Assembly (NCBI GenBank): GCA_963837485.1
Contig: CAWINP010000001.1
Span: forward strand, 124,001-188,000
Direction of reading: 5' to 3'
Length of the DNA stretch: 64,000 nt
Source of the DNA: Solirubrobacter sp963837485
GTDB taxonomy: Bacteria > Actinomycetota > Thermoleophilia > Solirubrobacterales > Solirubrobacteraceae
The position numbers were made by a program, and so were the translations under genes. The notes under the pieces are model-generated. The model had not been told where the DNA came from and ran no database searches. It saw only the letters and a program-made list of their open reading frames with translations. This document shows positions 16,839 through 26,020 of the stretch, in pieces. Each line of letters opens with the position of its first letter. The stretch's first letter is position 1.

Positions 16839-17959
16839 CGGGTGCCCTCCGGGGCCTCCCAGCCGGCCTCGGTGCCGTGGCGCAGCCAGTCGTAGAGCCC
16901 GGCGGCGAGCGCCGCCGTGGTGAACACGTAGTAGCGGGCGACGAGGAACGGGCGCGCCTTCACCGGCGCGAGCGCCGCGCCGAGCACGGCGGCCTGGGCG
17001 GCGGCCGCGAGCCGGTAGACGCGCCCGCGGCGCAGCAGCGCGAGCGTGGAGAGGCCGAGCAGGACGTGCAGCAGCGGCGTGCCGTAGCGCAGCAGCCGGT
17101 GGCTGGCGATCATCAGCGCGTACAGCGGCGGGTAGCCGCGCGGGTCGAGCAGGCCGCCCTTGAGCGCGATCGGCCAGCCGTGCGACATCATGCGCCGCTT
17201 GCGCGCCCACTCGCCCTCGATCGAGGGGACCATCTTCTCGGTGGCGCGCGCCCGCGGCTCGTAGACCGCCCGCCACCCGTTCTTGACCATCCGGAACGGG
17301 AAGCTGAGGTCGTGACCCATGATCGGGTCGACCTCGACGTAGGCCTCCTTGCGCACCGCGTAGATCGCCCCGTTGCCGCCGGTGACCGACGCGAGCGCGG
17401 ACTCCTGCTCGCGCAGCCACAGCTCGTAGCGCCAGTAGAGGCCCTCCTGGTTGGTGCCGGCCTCGTTGGTGAAGCGCACCTGGCCGCACGCGTAGCCGAC
17501 GCCCGGGTCCGCGAACGGCGCCACGAGCGCGCGCAGCGCATCCGGGTCCCACAGCGCGTTGGCGTCCGAGAACGCGACGATCTCACCCGCGGCGACGCGC
17601 ACGCCGGCATCCTGGGCGCGGATCTTGCCGCCGCGCTCGAGCAGGAGCACGCGGTGCGCGCCGGCCTCGCGGGCGCGCTCGGCCGTCGCGTCGCCGCCGC
17701 CGTCGACCGCGACGATGATCTCCAGGTCGGGGTAGTCGAGCGCGCGGGCGTTGGCGACCTTGGCCGCGATCACCGCCTCCTCGCGGTAGGCGGCGACGAT
17801 CAGGCTGACGCGCGGCCAGGAGCGCGGCTCGCCGCGGGGCGCCGGCGGCGGCGAGCCCTTGGCGCGCCGCACGGCGGCCAGCGCGGGCGCATAGAGCGCC
17901 TGCGTCCAGACGAGCAACGAGGCGGAGATCCAGAACAGCGGGCGCACGGCGGCGGCCAT
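16835..17959 (-). CDS. Glycosyltransferase family 2, membrane-associated
   Basis: A 374-residue GT2 enzyme. The N-terminal hydrophobic segment is followed by the GT-A fold: VSLIVAAYREEAVI, the nucleotide-binding IIVAVDGGGDAT, the acidic motif AFSDANALWDPDAL and the acceptor motif GNGAIYAVRK. C-terminal hydrophobic stretches (LLHVLLGLSTLALL and others) anchor it in the membrane. It probably extends the lipid-linked sugar made by the coupled sugar transferase downstream, which begins inside its stop codon. Donor and acceptor are unknown. Confidence 0.9.
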   Translation of the reverse strand: MAAAVRPLFWISASLLVWTQALYAPALAAVRRAKGSPPPAPRGEPRSWPRVSLIVAAYREEAVIAAKVANARALDYPDLEIIVAVDGGGDATAERAREAGAHRVLLLERGGKIRAQDAGVRVAAGEIVAFSDANALWDPDALRALVAPFADPGVGYACGQVRFTNEAGTNQEGLYWRYELWLREQESALASVTGGNGAIYAVRKEAYVEVDPIMGHDLSFPFRMVKNGWRAVYEPRARATEKMVPSIEGEWARKRRMMSHGWPIALKGGLLDPRGYPPLYALMIASHRLLRYGTPLLHVLLGLSTLALLRRGRVYRLAAAAQAAVLGAALAPVKARPFLVARYYVFTTAALAAGLYDWLRHGTEAGWEAPEGTR

Positions 17960-18021
17960 GCTGGCAGGTCCGCGTGACGGGCCGCTGGGTGACGGGACGT
18001 GGATGTCGCCAGACTCCCGCT

Positions 18022-18531
18022 ATGGCGCGACCGACGCTCACCGACGGCACGATCACGCTGCGGGCGCCGCGACTCGCGGACGTCGATCGCATCACCGCCG
18101 CCGCCCAGGACCTGGAGACGCAGCGCTGGGCGCTCGCGCTCCCGCGGCCCTACCGCCGCGAGCACGCCGAGCAGTTCGTCGAGCACTCCGCGGCCGAGGC
18201 CGTCGCGGGCACGGGCTACAGCTACGTCGCGGCCGACGAGCGCGACCGGGTGGTCGGCGCGCTGCGCGTCGGCGCGGAGGGGGAGATCGGCTACTGGGTC
18301 GCCCCGGACGCGCGCGGCCGCGGCGTCGCCACTCGCATGGTGACCCTGCTGCGCGACTGGGCGCACGAGCGGCTCGGGCTGCAGCGCCTGATCATGCAGA
18401 TCCATCCCGACAACCTGGTCTCCTGCCGGGTGGCCGAGAAGGTGGGCTTCGAGGACACCGGAGAGCGGCGGATCCCCGACCGGGGCCAGGATCCGGAGCC
18501 GCACGCGATCTACGTCTGGAGCGCCTCGTAG
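18022..18531 (+). CDS. GNAT family N-acetyltransferase (RimJ/RimL-like)
   Basis: A 169-residue acetyltransferase of the ribosomal-protein-acetylating subtype. Visible are the N-terminal ITLRAPRLADVDRI, IGYWVAPDARGRGVATRM (acetyl-CoA loop) and LQRLIMQIHPDNLVSCRVAEKVGF, the classic C-terminal signature. The ATG at 18022 is preferred because homology begins with TLTDGTITLR. It overlaps the convergent glycosyltransferase by 22 bases. The target is unknown. Confidence 0.9.
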   Translation: MARPTLTDGTITLRAPRLADVDRITAAAQDLETQRWALALPRPYRREHAEQFVEHSAAEAVAGTGYSYVAADERDRVVGALRVGAEGEIGYWVAPDARGRGVATRMVTLLRDWAHERLGLQRLIMQIHPDNLVSCRVAEKVGFEDTGERRIPDRGQDPEPHAIYVWSAS

Positions 18532-19538
18532 ACGCCGAGCGTGCGGCGGGCGATCTCGTCCCACGAGGTCGCGGCGGCCGCCGCGCGAGGCGGAGCGGCC
18601 AGCAGCTCGCTCAGCTTGGCCGCCAGCGCGTCCGCGTCGCCCGGCGGGAAGAGCTCCGCGCCCTCGACCTCCGGGAAGCCGCCGACGGCGCTCAGTAGCA
18701 GCGGCTTGCCGAACGCCAGCGCCGTGTAGAGCACGCCCGACTGATCGATCTCGCGGTACGGCAGGACGACGAGGTCGGCGGCGCGAAACGTCGCGGCGAG
18801 CTCGGGGCCTGAGACGAAGCGCAGCGCGGCGTCCGTGCCGGGCGCGTCGATCTCGATCGCCATGCGCGGCATGCCCACGACCCACAGCCGCGCGTTCCCG
18901 CGGTCGGTGCGGCGCCAGGCGTCCAGGAGCACGTCGAGCCCCTTGTAGGGACGGATCAGCCCGAAGAACAGCACGACCGGTCCGCCGCTGCGATGCAGCT
19001 CCGGCGGGAGCGCCGCGTCCGCGGGCTGGTTCGTGAGCTCGGTCAGCGGGCCGTGCGGGATCACGTGCACGCGCTCCACGCCGAGCTCGCGCAGCCGCGC
19101 CGCGCCGTGCTCGGAGTGGACGATCACCGCGTCCATGCGCGCGTACAGCCGCCGCTGGGCTGTGAGCTGGCCGCGCCGCGGCTCGCGCGGCAACACGTCG
19201 TGCGCGGTCAGCACGCGCGGGCGCCGCGGGAGCAGCAAGCCGTCCAGGTATTGCACCGGCAGCCACTGGAAGTGCACGACGTCGGCGGCGCGGGCCGCGC
19301 GGGCGTAGCGCAGCATGTCCGGCACGTGCTGGGCGAGCCGCGCGGCGCGGCGGCGGCGCGACGGCGCCCAGCGATAGAAGGCCTCGCGCACGCGGACGCC
19401 GGGCGCGTCCGGCACGTCTCCGTAGCCGAACGCGCTCGTCCACAGCTCCACGTCCGCGCCTGCGCGGGCGAGCGCCGCGGCGAGCGCCCGGTCGTACGGC
19501 GGCGTGTAGGCCGCCGGATCGACCAGATGCACTCGCAC
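18510..19538 (-). CDS. Glycosyltransferase family 4
   Basis: A 342-residue GT-B glycosyltransferase starting at GTG 19538 (VRVHLVDPAAYTPPYD). The donor domain carries VVLFFGLIRPYKGLDVLLDAW and the EX7E-like region YREIDQSGVLYTALAFGKPLL, typical of GT4. AHDVLPREPRRG and VIVHSEHGAARL lie in the acceptor half. It belongs to the exopolysaccharide genes around it, all minus strand. A second in-frame GTG lies two codons downstream. Sugar specificity cannot be read. Confidence 0.9.
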   Translation of the reverse strand: MRVHLVDPAAYTPPYDRALAAALARAGADVELWTSAFGYGDVPDAPGVRVREAFYRWAPSRRRRAARLAQHVPDMLRYARAARAADVVHFQWLPVQYLDGLLLPRRPRVLTAHDVLPREPRRGQLTAQRRLYARMDAVIVHSEHGAARLRELGVERVHVIPHGPLTELTNQPADAALPPELHRSGGPVVLFFGLIRPYKGLDVLLDAWRRTDRGNARLWVVGMPRMAIEIDAPGTDAALRFVSGPELAATFRAADLVVLPYREIDQSGVLYTALAFGKPLLLSAVGGFPEVEGAELFPPGDADALAAKLSELLAAPPRAAAAATSWDEIARRTLGVYEALQT

Positions 19539-19549
19539 GCGGCCAGAGG

Positions 19550-20749
19550 CTAACTCAATGCCTTCTGCAGGTTCACGCGGCCGAAGCCGAAGCTCGGATC
19601 GCGGCCCGCGGGCCCCTTGTCGTCGACCGACGCGTCGAGCTTGGTACGCACCTGCGCCGCGGTGAACGCCGGGTTCTTGCCCCAGATCAGCGCCGCGACG
19701 CCCGCCACGTGCGGCGTCGCCATCGACGTGCCGGAAAACGAGACGTACCCGCCGCCGCGCTTGGTCGAGAGGATGTTCACGCCCGGAGCCGCGATCTCGA
19801 CGTCGCTGTTGGCGTTCGAGAACGACGCCCGCGCGTCCCGGTTGTCGGTCGCCGCCACGCTCACGACCTCCGCATACGCGGCCGGGTAGTTGAGCGTCGC
19901 GTCGCCGTCGTTGCCGGCGGCGGCGATGATCAGCGCGCCGGCGTTGGACGCGTGGCGCACCGCGGTCTGCATCGTCGATGAGGCCCCGCCGCCGAGCGAC
20001 ATCGAGATGATCTTCGAGCCGCGCTGGACCAGCCAGGTGATGCAGTTCGCCACGCCGGCGGTGCTGCCGGAGCCGACCGCGTTGAGCGCCTTGCACATGC
20101 TCAGCGGCGAGTTGAACGCGACGCCCGCCACGCCAACGCCGTTGTTGGCCTTCGCGGCGATCGTGCCGGAAACGTGCGTGCCGTGGTCGTTGTCGTCGGC
20201 GCAGTTGCCGGAGCTGACGTTGCCGAACAGCGTTGACGCGCGGCCGCAGTCGACGAGCTTGCCCGAGAGATCCTCGTGCGCGCTGTCGATGCCGGTGTCG
20301 ACGATCCCGACCTTCACGCCGCCGGTCGCCGGGAAGCCGCCCAGGCCGCCAGCGTCCCAGCCCTCGGGCGCGTCGATGTCGGCGTCGGCCGTCCCGCCGG
20401 TCTGGCCGGTGTTGTTGAGCCCGTAGAGCTGGTTGAACAGCGCGTCGTTCGGGATCGCGAGCGCATGGAGCTCGACGTTCGGCTCCGCGTACTCGACGGT
20501 GGCGGAGCGGCTCAGCGTGGCCGCCGCCGCGGCGGCGTCCCCGGCCACCTGCACGACCTGCGCCCCGTTGGCGGCGACCGTGCCGACGCGGCGGACAACC
20601 GCGGCGCGGTCGCCCACCGCGCTCCGCTGCGCGGCGGTCGCGCTCGCCTTGTACTTGACGATCACGGAGTCCGTGGCGCCCTGCGCGGCGGCCGCCGGAA
20701 CCAATATCAGCATGGCGACGACGACCGTCGCCCGCACGGCATTGAGCAT
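19550..20749 (-). CDS. Secreted subtilisin-like serine protease (S8)
   Basis: A 399-residue exported protease. A signal peptide covers about residues 1-24, then an I9-type propeptide (SVIVKYKASATAAQR to about residue 95) and the S8 catalytic domain. The triad is Asp151 (VDTGID), His192 (DHGTHVSG) and Ser342 (GTSMATPH), with oxyanion Asn280 (AAAGN). Paired cysteines suggest disulfides. A GGGAGG Shine-Dalgarno stands nine bases before ATG 20749. It likely matures by propeptide cleavage outside the cell. Its role beside glycan genes is unclear; protein turnover or surface processing is possible. Confidence 0.95.
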   Translation of the reverse strand: MLNAVRATVVVAMLILVPAAAAQGATDSVIVKYKASATAAQRSAVGDRAAVVRRVGTVAANGAQVVQVAGDAAAAAATLSRSATVEYAEPNVELHALAIPNDALFNQLYGLNNTGQTGGTADADIDAPEGWDAGGLGGFPATGGVKVGIVDTGIDSAHEDLSGKLVDCGRASTLFGNVSSGNCADDNDHGTHVSGTIAAKANNGVGVAGVAFNSPLSMCKALNAVGSGSTAGVANCITWLVQRGSKIISMSLGGGASSTMQTAVRHASNAGALIIAAAGNDGDATLNYPAAYAEVVSVAATDNRDARASFSNANSDVEIAAPGVNILSTKRGGGYVSFSGTSMATPHVAGVAALIWGKNPAFTAAQVRTKLDASVDDKGPAGRDPSFGFGRVNLQKALS

Positions 20750-20884
20750 TGAGTCAGCCTCCCGACTGATCGGTGATCCCCCGCCGAGACGGATCCCCTA
20801 CCAGCCCCGGCCGATTCGCAAAGCTAGCGCGCGTTCGCCGGCGGCGCGCCACATGACCGGCGGGCAGGGCAGTATGCAGGGCCC

Positions 20885-21835
20885 GTGGCCGTCGAGCTGA
20901 GCTTCTGCGTCGTGAACACCGAGCAGCGCCCGCTGCTGCGCTACTGCCTCGACGCGATCGCGCGCGAGCTGGCCACCGTCGACTTCGAGACCGAGGTGCT
21001 GGTGCTCGACAACGCCTCCCAGGACGGGTCCGCGGACGCCGCGACACGCCATCCCGTGACCACGGAGGTGATCGCGCTCCAGGAGCGCCGGGGCAAGGCG
21101 GAGAACGACTCGGAGCTGCTGCGGCGGGCGCGCGGGAGGTTCTGCCTGCTGCTCAACGAGGACTCCGAGCTCGAGCCCGGCGCCACCGTCGCGCTGCACG
21201 CGGCGCTGGCGGCCGATGACCGGGCCGGCGCGGCGGGGGCGATGCTGGTGCGCCCCGACGGCGTCCAGCAGCCGTCGGCATGGCGGTTCCCGTCGCCGTG
21301 GACCGCGTTCCTGACCGCCCTGTGGCTGCACCGCCGCTGCGTGGTCCAGAGCCGCGGCGACCGCATCCGCCGCGTCGACTGGAGCCAGTCCGCGGCGCTG
21401 CTCGTGCGCCGCTCGGCGGCCGAGGCGATCGGCTACTTCGACCCCGCGTTCTTCGTCTACTCCGACGAGGTCGACTTCGGCCGCCGGCTCGCCGACGCCG
21501 GCTGGCACACGCTCTACGTCCCGGACGCGCGCGCCGTCCACCACGAGCAGCTCGTGACCGGAAGCGTGCCGGCGCGGCGGATCGTCGAGTTCTCGCGCAA
21601 CCGCGACCGCTACATGCGCAAGCACCACAGCGCCGTCTCCGCCGCGCTCGTGCGCTGGCTGACCGCGTGGACGTACGGCCTCCGCGCGCTGGCGGCGCTG
21701 TTCCTGCCCAAGCACGATGCCAGGCGCTACTTCAAGCACGTCACGGCGACGCTGTTCCCCCGCCGCGGCGAAGGATTGGCCGAGGCCGCAGAGGAGTTCA
21801 ACCGCCGGCTGACGGAGCGGCCACCGGTCTCCTGA
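20885..21835 (+). CDS. Glycosyltransferase family 2 (rhamnosyltransferase-like)
   Basis: A 316-residue GT2 enzyme starting at GTG 20885. It shows the GT-A motifs VLVLDNASQDGS, LLLNEDSEL (metal-binding acidic motif) and the FFVYSDEVDFGRRL motif of the rhamnosyltransferase-like group, then a C-terminal amphipathic region. It is one of the few plus-strand genes in the exopolysaccharide region and overlaps the convergent flippase by 38 bases. The donor sugar is unknown. Confidence 0.9.
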   Translation: MAVELSFCVVNTEQRPLLRYCLDAIARELATVDFETEVLVLDNASQDGSADAATRHPVTTEVIALQERRGKAENDSELLRRARGRFCLLLNEDSELEPGATVALHAALAADDRAGAAGAMLVRPDGVQQPSAWRFPSPWTAFLTALWLHRRCVVQSRGDRIRRVDWSQSAALLVRRSAAEAIGYFDPAFFVYSDEVDFGRRLADAGWHTLYVPDARAVHHEQLVTGSVPARRIVEFSRNRDRYMRKHHSAVSAALVRWLTAWTYGLRALAALFLPKHDARRYFKHVTATLFPRRGEGLAEAAEEFNRRLTERPPVS

Positions 21836-23261
21836 CCAGCCGCTTCGCCGCGGCGACCTCGCCGGGGCGGAAGAACCCGGTGGCATACAGGACGGGCACG
21901 ATTGCGGCCAGCACGGCGGCGCGCTCGACGAAGCCGGCGGCGCCGGCGTCGGGCAGCGCCAGCTCCCCGGCCACGCTCAGCCCGCCGGCGACCGCGACCA
22001 CGAGCGCGAGCCGCCCCCACTCGAACGGCACATGGAACAGGTTGCGCGTGAGCAGCCACATGACCACGAGCATCACCAGGTAGGCGCCGACCAGCGCGAT
22101 GCCCGCGCCGGCGATCCCCAGGGGCGGCACGAGCGCGGCCAGCAGCGCGATGTTGATCGCCAGCCCGCACAGCGCGGCGGGTGCGTTGCGCACGGTCACC
22201 TGGGCGCGCCCGGCCATCGCCACGAGCACGAGGAAGAGGCCGTACATGGCCCACCCGAGCGCGACCCAGGGCAGCGCCTCGTGAGCGGCGAAGAAGTCCG
22301 GCGCCGCGAACAGCCTCACGACCCAGCGGCCGAGCAGCGCGAGTCCGGCGACCACGAGCCCGGTGAACAGCACGTAGTAGGTCGTGATCCGCGCGTACAC
22401 GCGCGAGGCCTCCTCGTCGCTCTCGATCGAGAACGCGAGCGGCGGCCAGGCGTACTGGAACGCGCGCACCGTGAACACGACGACGCCGGCGAGCTTGACC
22501 GACAGCGAGTACAGGCCGGCGGCGCCCTCGCTCTCGAACCGGTACAGCCACAGCCGGTCGACGAAGAACAGCGCGAAGACGGAGACCTCGGCGGGCACCG
22601 TCGGCAGGCCGTAGCGGAGCATCGGGCGCAGCTGCTCGCCGTGGATGCGGCCGAACGAGTCGCGCAGCGCGAACCACAGGCCGACGAGCACGACCGCGGA
22701 CGCGACGTAGTTGCCGAGCAGCAGGCCGAGCGCGCCCTCGCCGCGGCCGACGACGAGCCACAGCGTGAGCGCGACGGTCAGCAGCACGTTGGCCAGCGAC
22801 GCGAGCGCGAACGCGCGCGCCCGCTCCTCCACGCGCAGCAGCGCGTAGGCGAGCTCGAGGTTCGTGAACGCCCACAGGCCGAGCGCCGCGGCGCGCAGCT
22901 CATCCGGGTGCGAGGCGCCCAGCAGCGCCCTCGAGAGCGGCTCGGCGGCGAGCGCGGCGGCGCCGGCGACAAGCGTGGAGAGCACCAGCAGCGTGCCGGT
23001 CGCGGTGCGCGCGAGCCGGCGCCGGCGGTCGGGGTCGGCGTCGAGGAAGTGGAAGCGCACGAGCGCCTCGCCGAGCCCCGCGCGCACGATGATCGAGACC
23101 AGGATGATCGTCGTGAGCAGCAACTCGGCGGTGCCGTAGTCGGCGCGCGTCAGGTGCCGCGTGTAGACGGGCAGCAGGGCAAGCGCGATCAGCTTCGAGA
23201 CCGCGTCGGCGACCTGGTAGGCGGCGCCGGTCCTGAGCAGCCGCTTGAGGTAGCCCGTCAT
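21798..23261 (-). CDS. Polysaccharide flippase, Wzx/MOP family
   Basis: A 487-residue integral membrane protein with about 12-14 transmembrane segments, of the MVF/MOP superfamily that flips undecaprenyl-linked oligosaccharides. The start MTGYLKRLLRTGAAYQ and the next segment AVSKLIALALLPVYTRHLTRADYGTAEL are hallmarks of Wzx-like RfbX proteins. ATG 23261 is preferred over 23294 because homology begins at the amphipathic TGYLKRLL helix. It sits centrally among glycosyltransferases and would export their product to the O-antigen-ligase-like protein nearby. Confidence 0.9.
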   Translation of the reverse strand: MTGYLKRLLRTGAAYQVADAVSKLIALALLPVYTRHLTRADYGTAELLLTTIILVSIIVRAGLGEALVRFHFLDADPDRRRRLARTATGTLLVLSTLVAGAAALAAEPLSRALLGASHPDELRAAALGLWAFTNLELAYALLRVEERARAFALASLANVLLTVALTLWLVVGRGEGALGLLLGNYVASAVVLVGLWFALRDSFGRIHGEQLRPMLRYGLPTVPAEVSVFALFFVDRLWLYRFESEGAAGLYSLSVKLAGVVVFTVRAFQYAWPPLAFSIESDEEASRVYARITTYYVLFTGLVVAGLALLGRWVVRLFAAPDFFAAHEALPWVALGWAMYGLFLVLVAMAGRAQVTVRNAPAALCGLAINIALLAALVPPLGIAGAGIALVGAYLVMLVVMWLLTRNLFHVPFEWGRLALVVAVAGGLSVAGELALPDAGAAGFVERAAVLAAIVPVLYATGFFRPGEVAAAKRLVRRPVAAPSAGG

Positions 23262-23316
23262 CGAATGAGAGACGCTAGCGGCCGGACGCGGCAACTCGCT
23301 AGCGTCCTGCAGCGCG

Positions 23317-24495
23317 ATGACCGATCCTGGCGGCGGCTACGGATGGAGGTCTGGCGAGCGGCCCGGCGCGTCGCCGTACTCGCTGCCCGGGCTTGCGGCG
23401 CGGGCCGAGCCCGAGGAGCGCACGCCGCTGTGCGTGCTGCTGCTCCCGCGCGCGCTCGAGCAGTTCATCCTGCGCGACCAGGCCGAGGACCTGCTGTCGG
23501 CGCCCGGCGTGGTGGCGATCGAGCCGGCTCGCATCCCCTACGGCGCCTACCTGCGGCTGCCGGGGCCGGTGGCCGACGGGCTCGGCGCCACGCAGGCGCG
23601 CCGGGTGAAGCTGCCGGGCCGCCCCGCCGCGATCGTGATCTTCCACCCGCTGCAGTACCCGCTCGCCCGCGCGCTGATCTCCGATAACCCCGACTGCGAG
23701 CTCTGGTACTGGCGCTGGGACCGGTACGAGGTCGCCTATGACGCCTCCCCGCGGCGCCGCGCGCGGCTGAACGAGCTGCACGAGCAGGCGATGAACCGGG
23801 CATCGCTGACCGTCGTGGTCTCCGGCGCGCTCGGCGAGCTCGAGCGCGAGGCCGGCCACGAGACCGTGCTCGTCCCGCTTGCTGCCGACGGGTTCCCCGC
23901 GCCCGACCCGGGCGCGACCGTGGTCGCCGTCTCGCTCGGCCACCTCGGCCACCGCACCGACTGGGCGCTGCTGCGCGCGATCGCCGATGGGATGCCCGAG
24001 CTGGTGCTGCTGCTGATCGGCGACGCGCACCCGGAGGAGTCTGGTGCCGACCCGGACTTCCAGGCCTGCCGGCGGGCGCCGAGCCTGATCTGGCTCGGAC
24101 GCCGCGACGACGAGGAGGCGGCGCGGCTGATCGCGTGCGCCGACGTCGGGATCGTCCCGTTCGAGCGCTCGGAGTTCAACGAGACCGCGCTGCCGTACCG
24201 GATCCTCAAGTACGCGCGGCTCGGGCGCCGCACGATCGCGCCACCGCTGGCCGGCGTGCGGACGTGGGCCGAGGCCGTCACCACCGCATCGACGCCGGAG
24301 GAGTGGATCGCCGCGCTGCGCGCGGCCGCGGGCACCCGCACGCGGCCGGACACCGCGCTGCGCGAGTGGGCGCTGGCCCAGACCGCGCACGCCCAGAACG
24401 CGCCGCTGTGGGAGCGGATGGAGGCGCTGGGGATCGAGTCCGGGCGGCTTGGCTCGGAACGGGTCCGAGGCGAAGCTGAAAGGGCGAAGCCCTAA
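23317..24495 (+). CDS. Glycosyltransferase-like protein (GT-B fold)
   Basis: A 392-residue protein with a GT-B-like organisation and no transmembrane segment. The N-terminal half contains WYWRWDRYEVAYDASPRR. The C-terminal half has LVLLLIGDAHPE, SLIWLGRRDDEEAARLIACADVGIVPF and ILKYARLGRRTIAP, which resemble the donor-binding domain of GT4 enzymes. The classic EX7E motif is not obvious, so activity is inferred from fold-like features and from context. Its stop overlaps the stop of the convergent GT39-like gene and lies inside a small hairpin. Confidence 0.75.
   Translation: MTDPGGGYGWRSGERPGASPYSLPGLAARAEPEERTPLCVLLLPRALEQFILRDQAEDLLSAPGVVAIEPARIPYGAYLRLPGPVADGLGATQARRVKLPGRPAAIVIFHPLQYPLARALISDNPDCELWYWRWDRYEVAYDASPRRRARLNELHEQAMNRASLTVVVSGALGELEREAGHETVLVPLAADGFPAPDPGATVVAVSLGHLGHRTDWALLRAIADGMPELVLLLIGDAHPEESGADPDFQACRRAPSLIWLGRRDDEEAARLIACADVGIVPFERSEFNETALPYRILKYARLGRRTIAPPLAGVRTWAEAVTTASTPEEWIAALRAAAGTRTRPDTALREWALAQTAHAQNAPLWERMEALGIESGRLGSERVRGEAERAKP
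24481..24493. terminator. Small hairpin at convergent gene ends
   Basis: AGGGC-GAA-GCCCT spans the stop codons of the convergent glycosyltransferase and GT39-like genes. The stem is only 5 bp with a GAA loop and no clear T tract, so it is a weak bidirectional terminator candidate. Confidence 0.35.
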
Positions 24496-25958
24496 TGAGC
24501 GACCGCCGGTGACGAGCGAAGCGAGGCAGAGCAGCGCGAGTACGCGCTCAGAAGGCCGTGCCGCACCAGCGGCTGGTACCCCGCGTCCGGAAGGTTGACC
24601 AGCGGCGACGTGCCCGCCGCGAACCCGTAGCGGCGCACCGCCTTCTGCCCGAGCGGGAAGACCTCGACGCCGTAGGCCCGTCGGCGGGCCGAGCGCGCCC
24701 CGATCCGGCCGTCGGCGTGCCAGCGGGCGTCCGGGACGAGCCGGTAGGTCGGGAACGTGAGGGTGCCGCAACGGCGCGCGGCGACGACCCTCGGGTCGTC
24801 CAGCAAGGCGGTCAGGCTGTCGTGCGTGTCGCGGATGAGGCGCACCTCGGCGCGCACGTTGGTCAGCGACGGCGCGAGGATCGCCAGGCCGACCGCGCCC
24901 ACGACCGCGGCCGCGATCGAGCCGCGCATCCACGTCCTCCGCCACGGGTGGTCCGCGGCCAGGGCGCTGAATCCGGCCAGCGCGTAGCCGGCGAACACGC
25001 ACAGCGCGACCGACGGGACCGTCAGGTAGCGCGGCAGGATCGAGAGCCCGAGCACGCCGGTGCCGACGAACGTGATCACGCCGGCCGCGAACAGCGCCAG
25101 CGGCACGCGCAGCGCGCGCCAGCCGAGGACGCGCCACCCGAGGAGCGCGCCGGCCAGCGCGAGCACCGCGACCGGCGGGCGGATCGTGTTCGAGATGAAG
25201 GAGGTGAACGAGCCGGGGACGTGGCTGACGCCGCGGACGCGTCCGAGGTCGTCGGCGAGCTCGGAGGTCGCGTGCAGCGAGTGCAGCGGGTCGCCGGTGG
25301 AGATGAGGTCGACCAGCGCCCATACGAGCGGCGCGAGGACGACGCCGGCGGTGAGCAGGAGACGCCGGCGCTCACGCGGGAGCCACCACAACCAGGCGAG
25401 GCCGGCGAGAACCCACGCCTCCGGCCGCAGCAACCCGGCCAGGACGAGCAGCGCCAGCGGCCGCCACGGCCCGCGGCCCTCCGCCTCGAACACCGCCGCC
25501 CAGATCACCAGCGCCAGGAACGGCGAGTCGACGTACCCGCGGGCCGCGTAGAGCAGGAACGATGCGCTCGCCCCGACGAACAGTGCGGCCAGGAGCCCGC
25601 TCCAGCGCCCGAACACGGCCGCGCCGAGCCGGTACGTGCCGATCACCAGCAGTGCGTGCGAGAGCAGGCACACGAGCACGAGCGCGCGGTCGCCCCACTC
25701 GCCGAACACGCCGCCGAGGAGTGCACCGAGGACGACGTAGAGCGGGTGCTGCGTCGGCGCGGCGTACGCCTCGAAGCTCGGCGCGACGCCGTGCAGCAGC
25801 TCCCGGCCCCAGACGAGGTGGTAGTAGGAGTCGTAGTTGGGATAGGTGCGCGTGATCGCCCACACGACGACCGCCGCGGCGATCACCAGCGCCGCGCCCG
25901 CGCGTTCCACGCGCGGCGCAAAGCGGCTCGGCACGGCCGCGAGTTCGCGAGGCGTCAA
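24492..25958 (-). CDS. GT39-like integral membrane glycosyltransferase
   Basis: A protein of about 488 residues with roughly ten transmembrane helices. The luminal loop after TM1 carries TYPNYDSYYHLVWGREL, the acidic/aromatic pattern expected of GT-C (dolichyl- or polyprenyl-phosphate sugar-dependent) transferases. Further motifs are PTQHPLYVVLGALLGG and ARGYVDSPFLALVIW. The start is chosen at TTG 25958 because it overlaps, as TTGA, the stop of a 21-codon frame that itself overlaps the ligase stop. GTG codons 9 and 16 codons further in are alternatives. It probably decorates a polysaccharide or protein on the outer face. Confidence 0.8.
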   Translation of the reverse strand: MTPRELAAVPSRFAPRVERAGAALVIAAAVVVWAITRTYPNYDSYYHLVWGRELLHGVAPSFEAYAAPTQHPLYVVLGALLGGVFGEWGDRALVLVCLLSHALLVIGTYRLGAAVFGRWSGLLAALFVGASASFLLYAARGYVDSPFLALVIWAAVFEAEGRGPWRPLALLVLAGLLRPEAWVLAGLAWLWWLPRERRRLLLTAGVVLAPLVWALVDLISTGDPLHSLHATSELADDLGRVRGVSHVPGSFTSFISNTIRPPVAVLALAGALLGWRVLGWRALRVPLALFAAGVITFVGTGVLGLSILPRYLTVPSVALCVFAGYALAGFSALAADHPWRRTWMRGSIAAAVVGAVGLAILAPSLTNVRAEVRLIRDTHDSLTALLDDPRVVAARRCGTLTFPTYRLVPDARWHADGRIGARSARRRAYGVEVFPLGQKAVRRYGFAAGTSPLVNLPDAGYQPLVRHGLLSAYSRCSASLRSSPAVAH

Positions 25959-26020
25959 AGGGCGTGGTCCACGTTGGTCGAACTCGCCCAAGAATCGCCC
26001 TCTGGGCGATTCGGCGTCAT
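25955..26020 (-). CDS. 21-codon ORF bridging two glycan genes
   Basis: A short frame starts with an ATG overlapping the TGA of the O-antigen-ligase-like gene (ATGA) and stops with a TGA overlapping the TTG start of the GT39-like gene (TTGA). It would encode a 21-residue peptide with a core NRPEGDSWASST, much like the C-terminal tail of the sugar transferase at 16182 (DRPGGDPSGSST). Both come from copies of the same palindromic repeat. It may simply keep ribosomes coupled across a repeat insertion. Expression as a peptide is unproven. Confidence 0.4.
   Translation of the reverse strand: MTPNRPEGDSWASSTNVDHAL
25992..26012. repeat. Palindromic repeat, copy B
   Basis: GAATCGCCC-TCT-GGGCGATTC is a perfect 9-bp stem with a three-base loop. 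Two of the differences from copy A (16213-16233) are compensatory, one in each arm (GGATC to GAATC and GATCC to GATTC), which preserves pairing. It lies just after the stop of the O-antigen-ligase-like gene and inside the 21-codon ORF. Confidence 0.7.
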
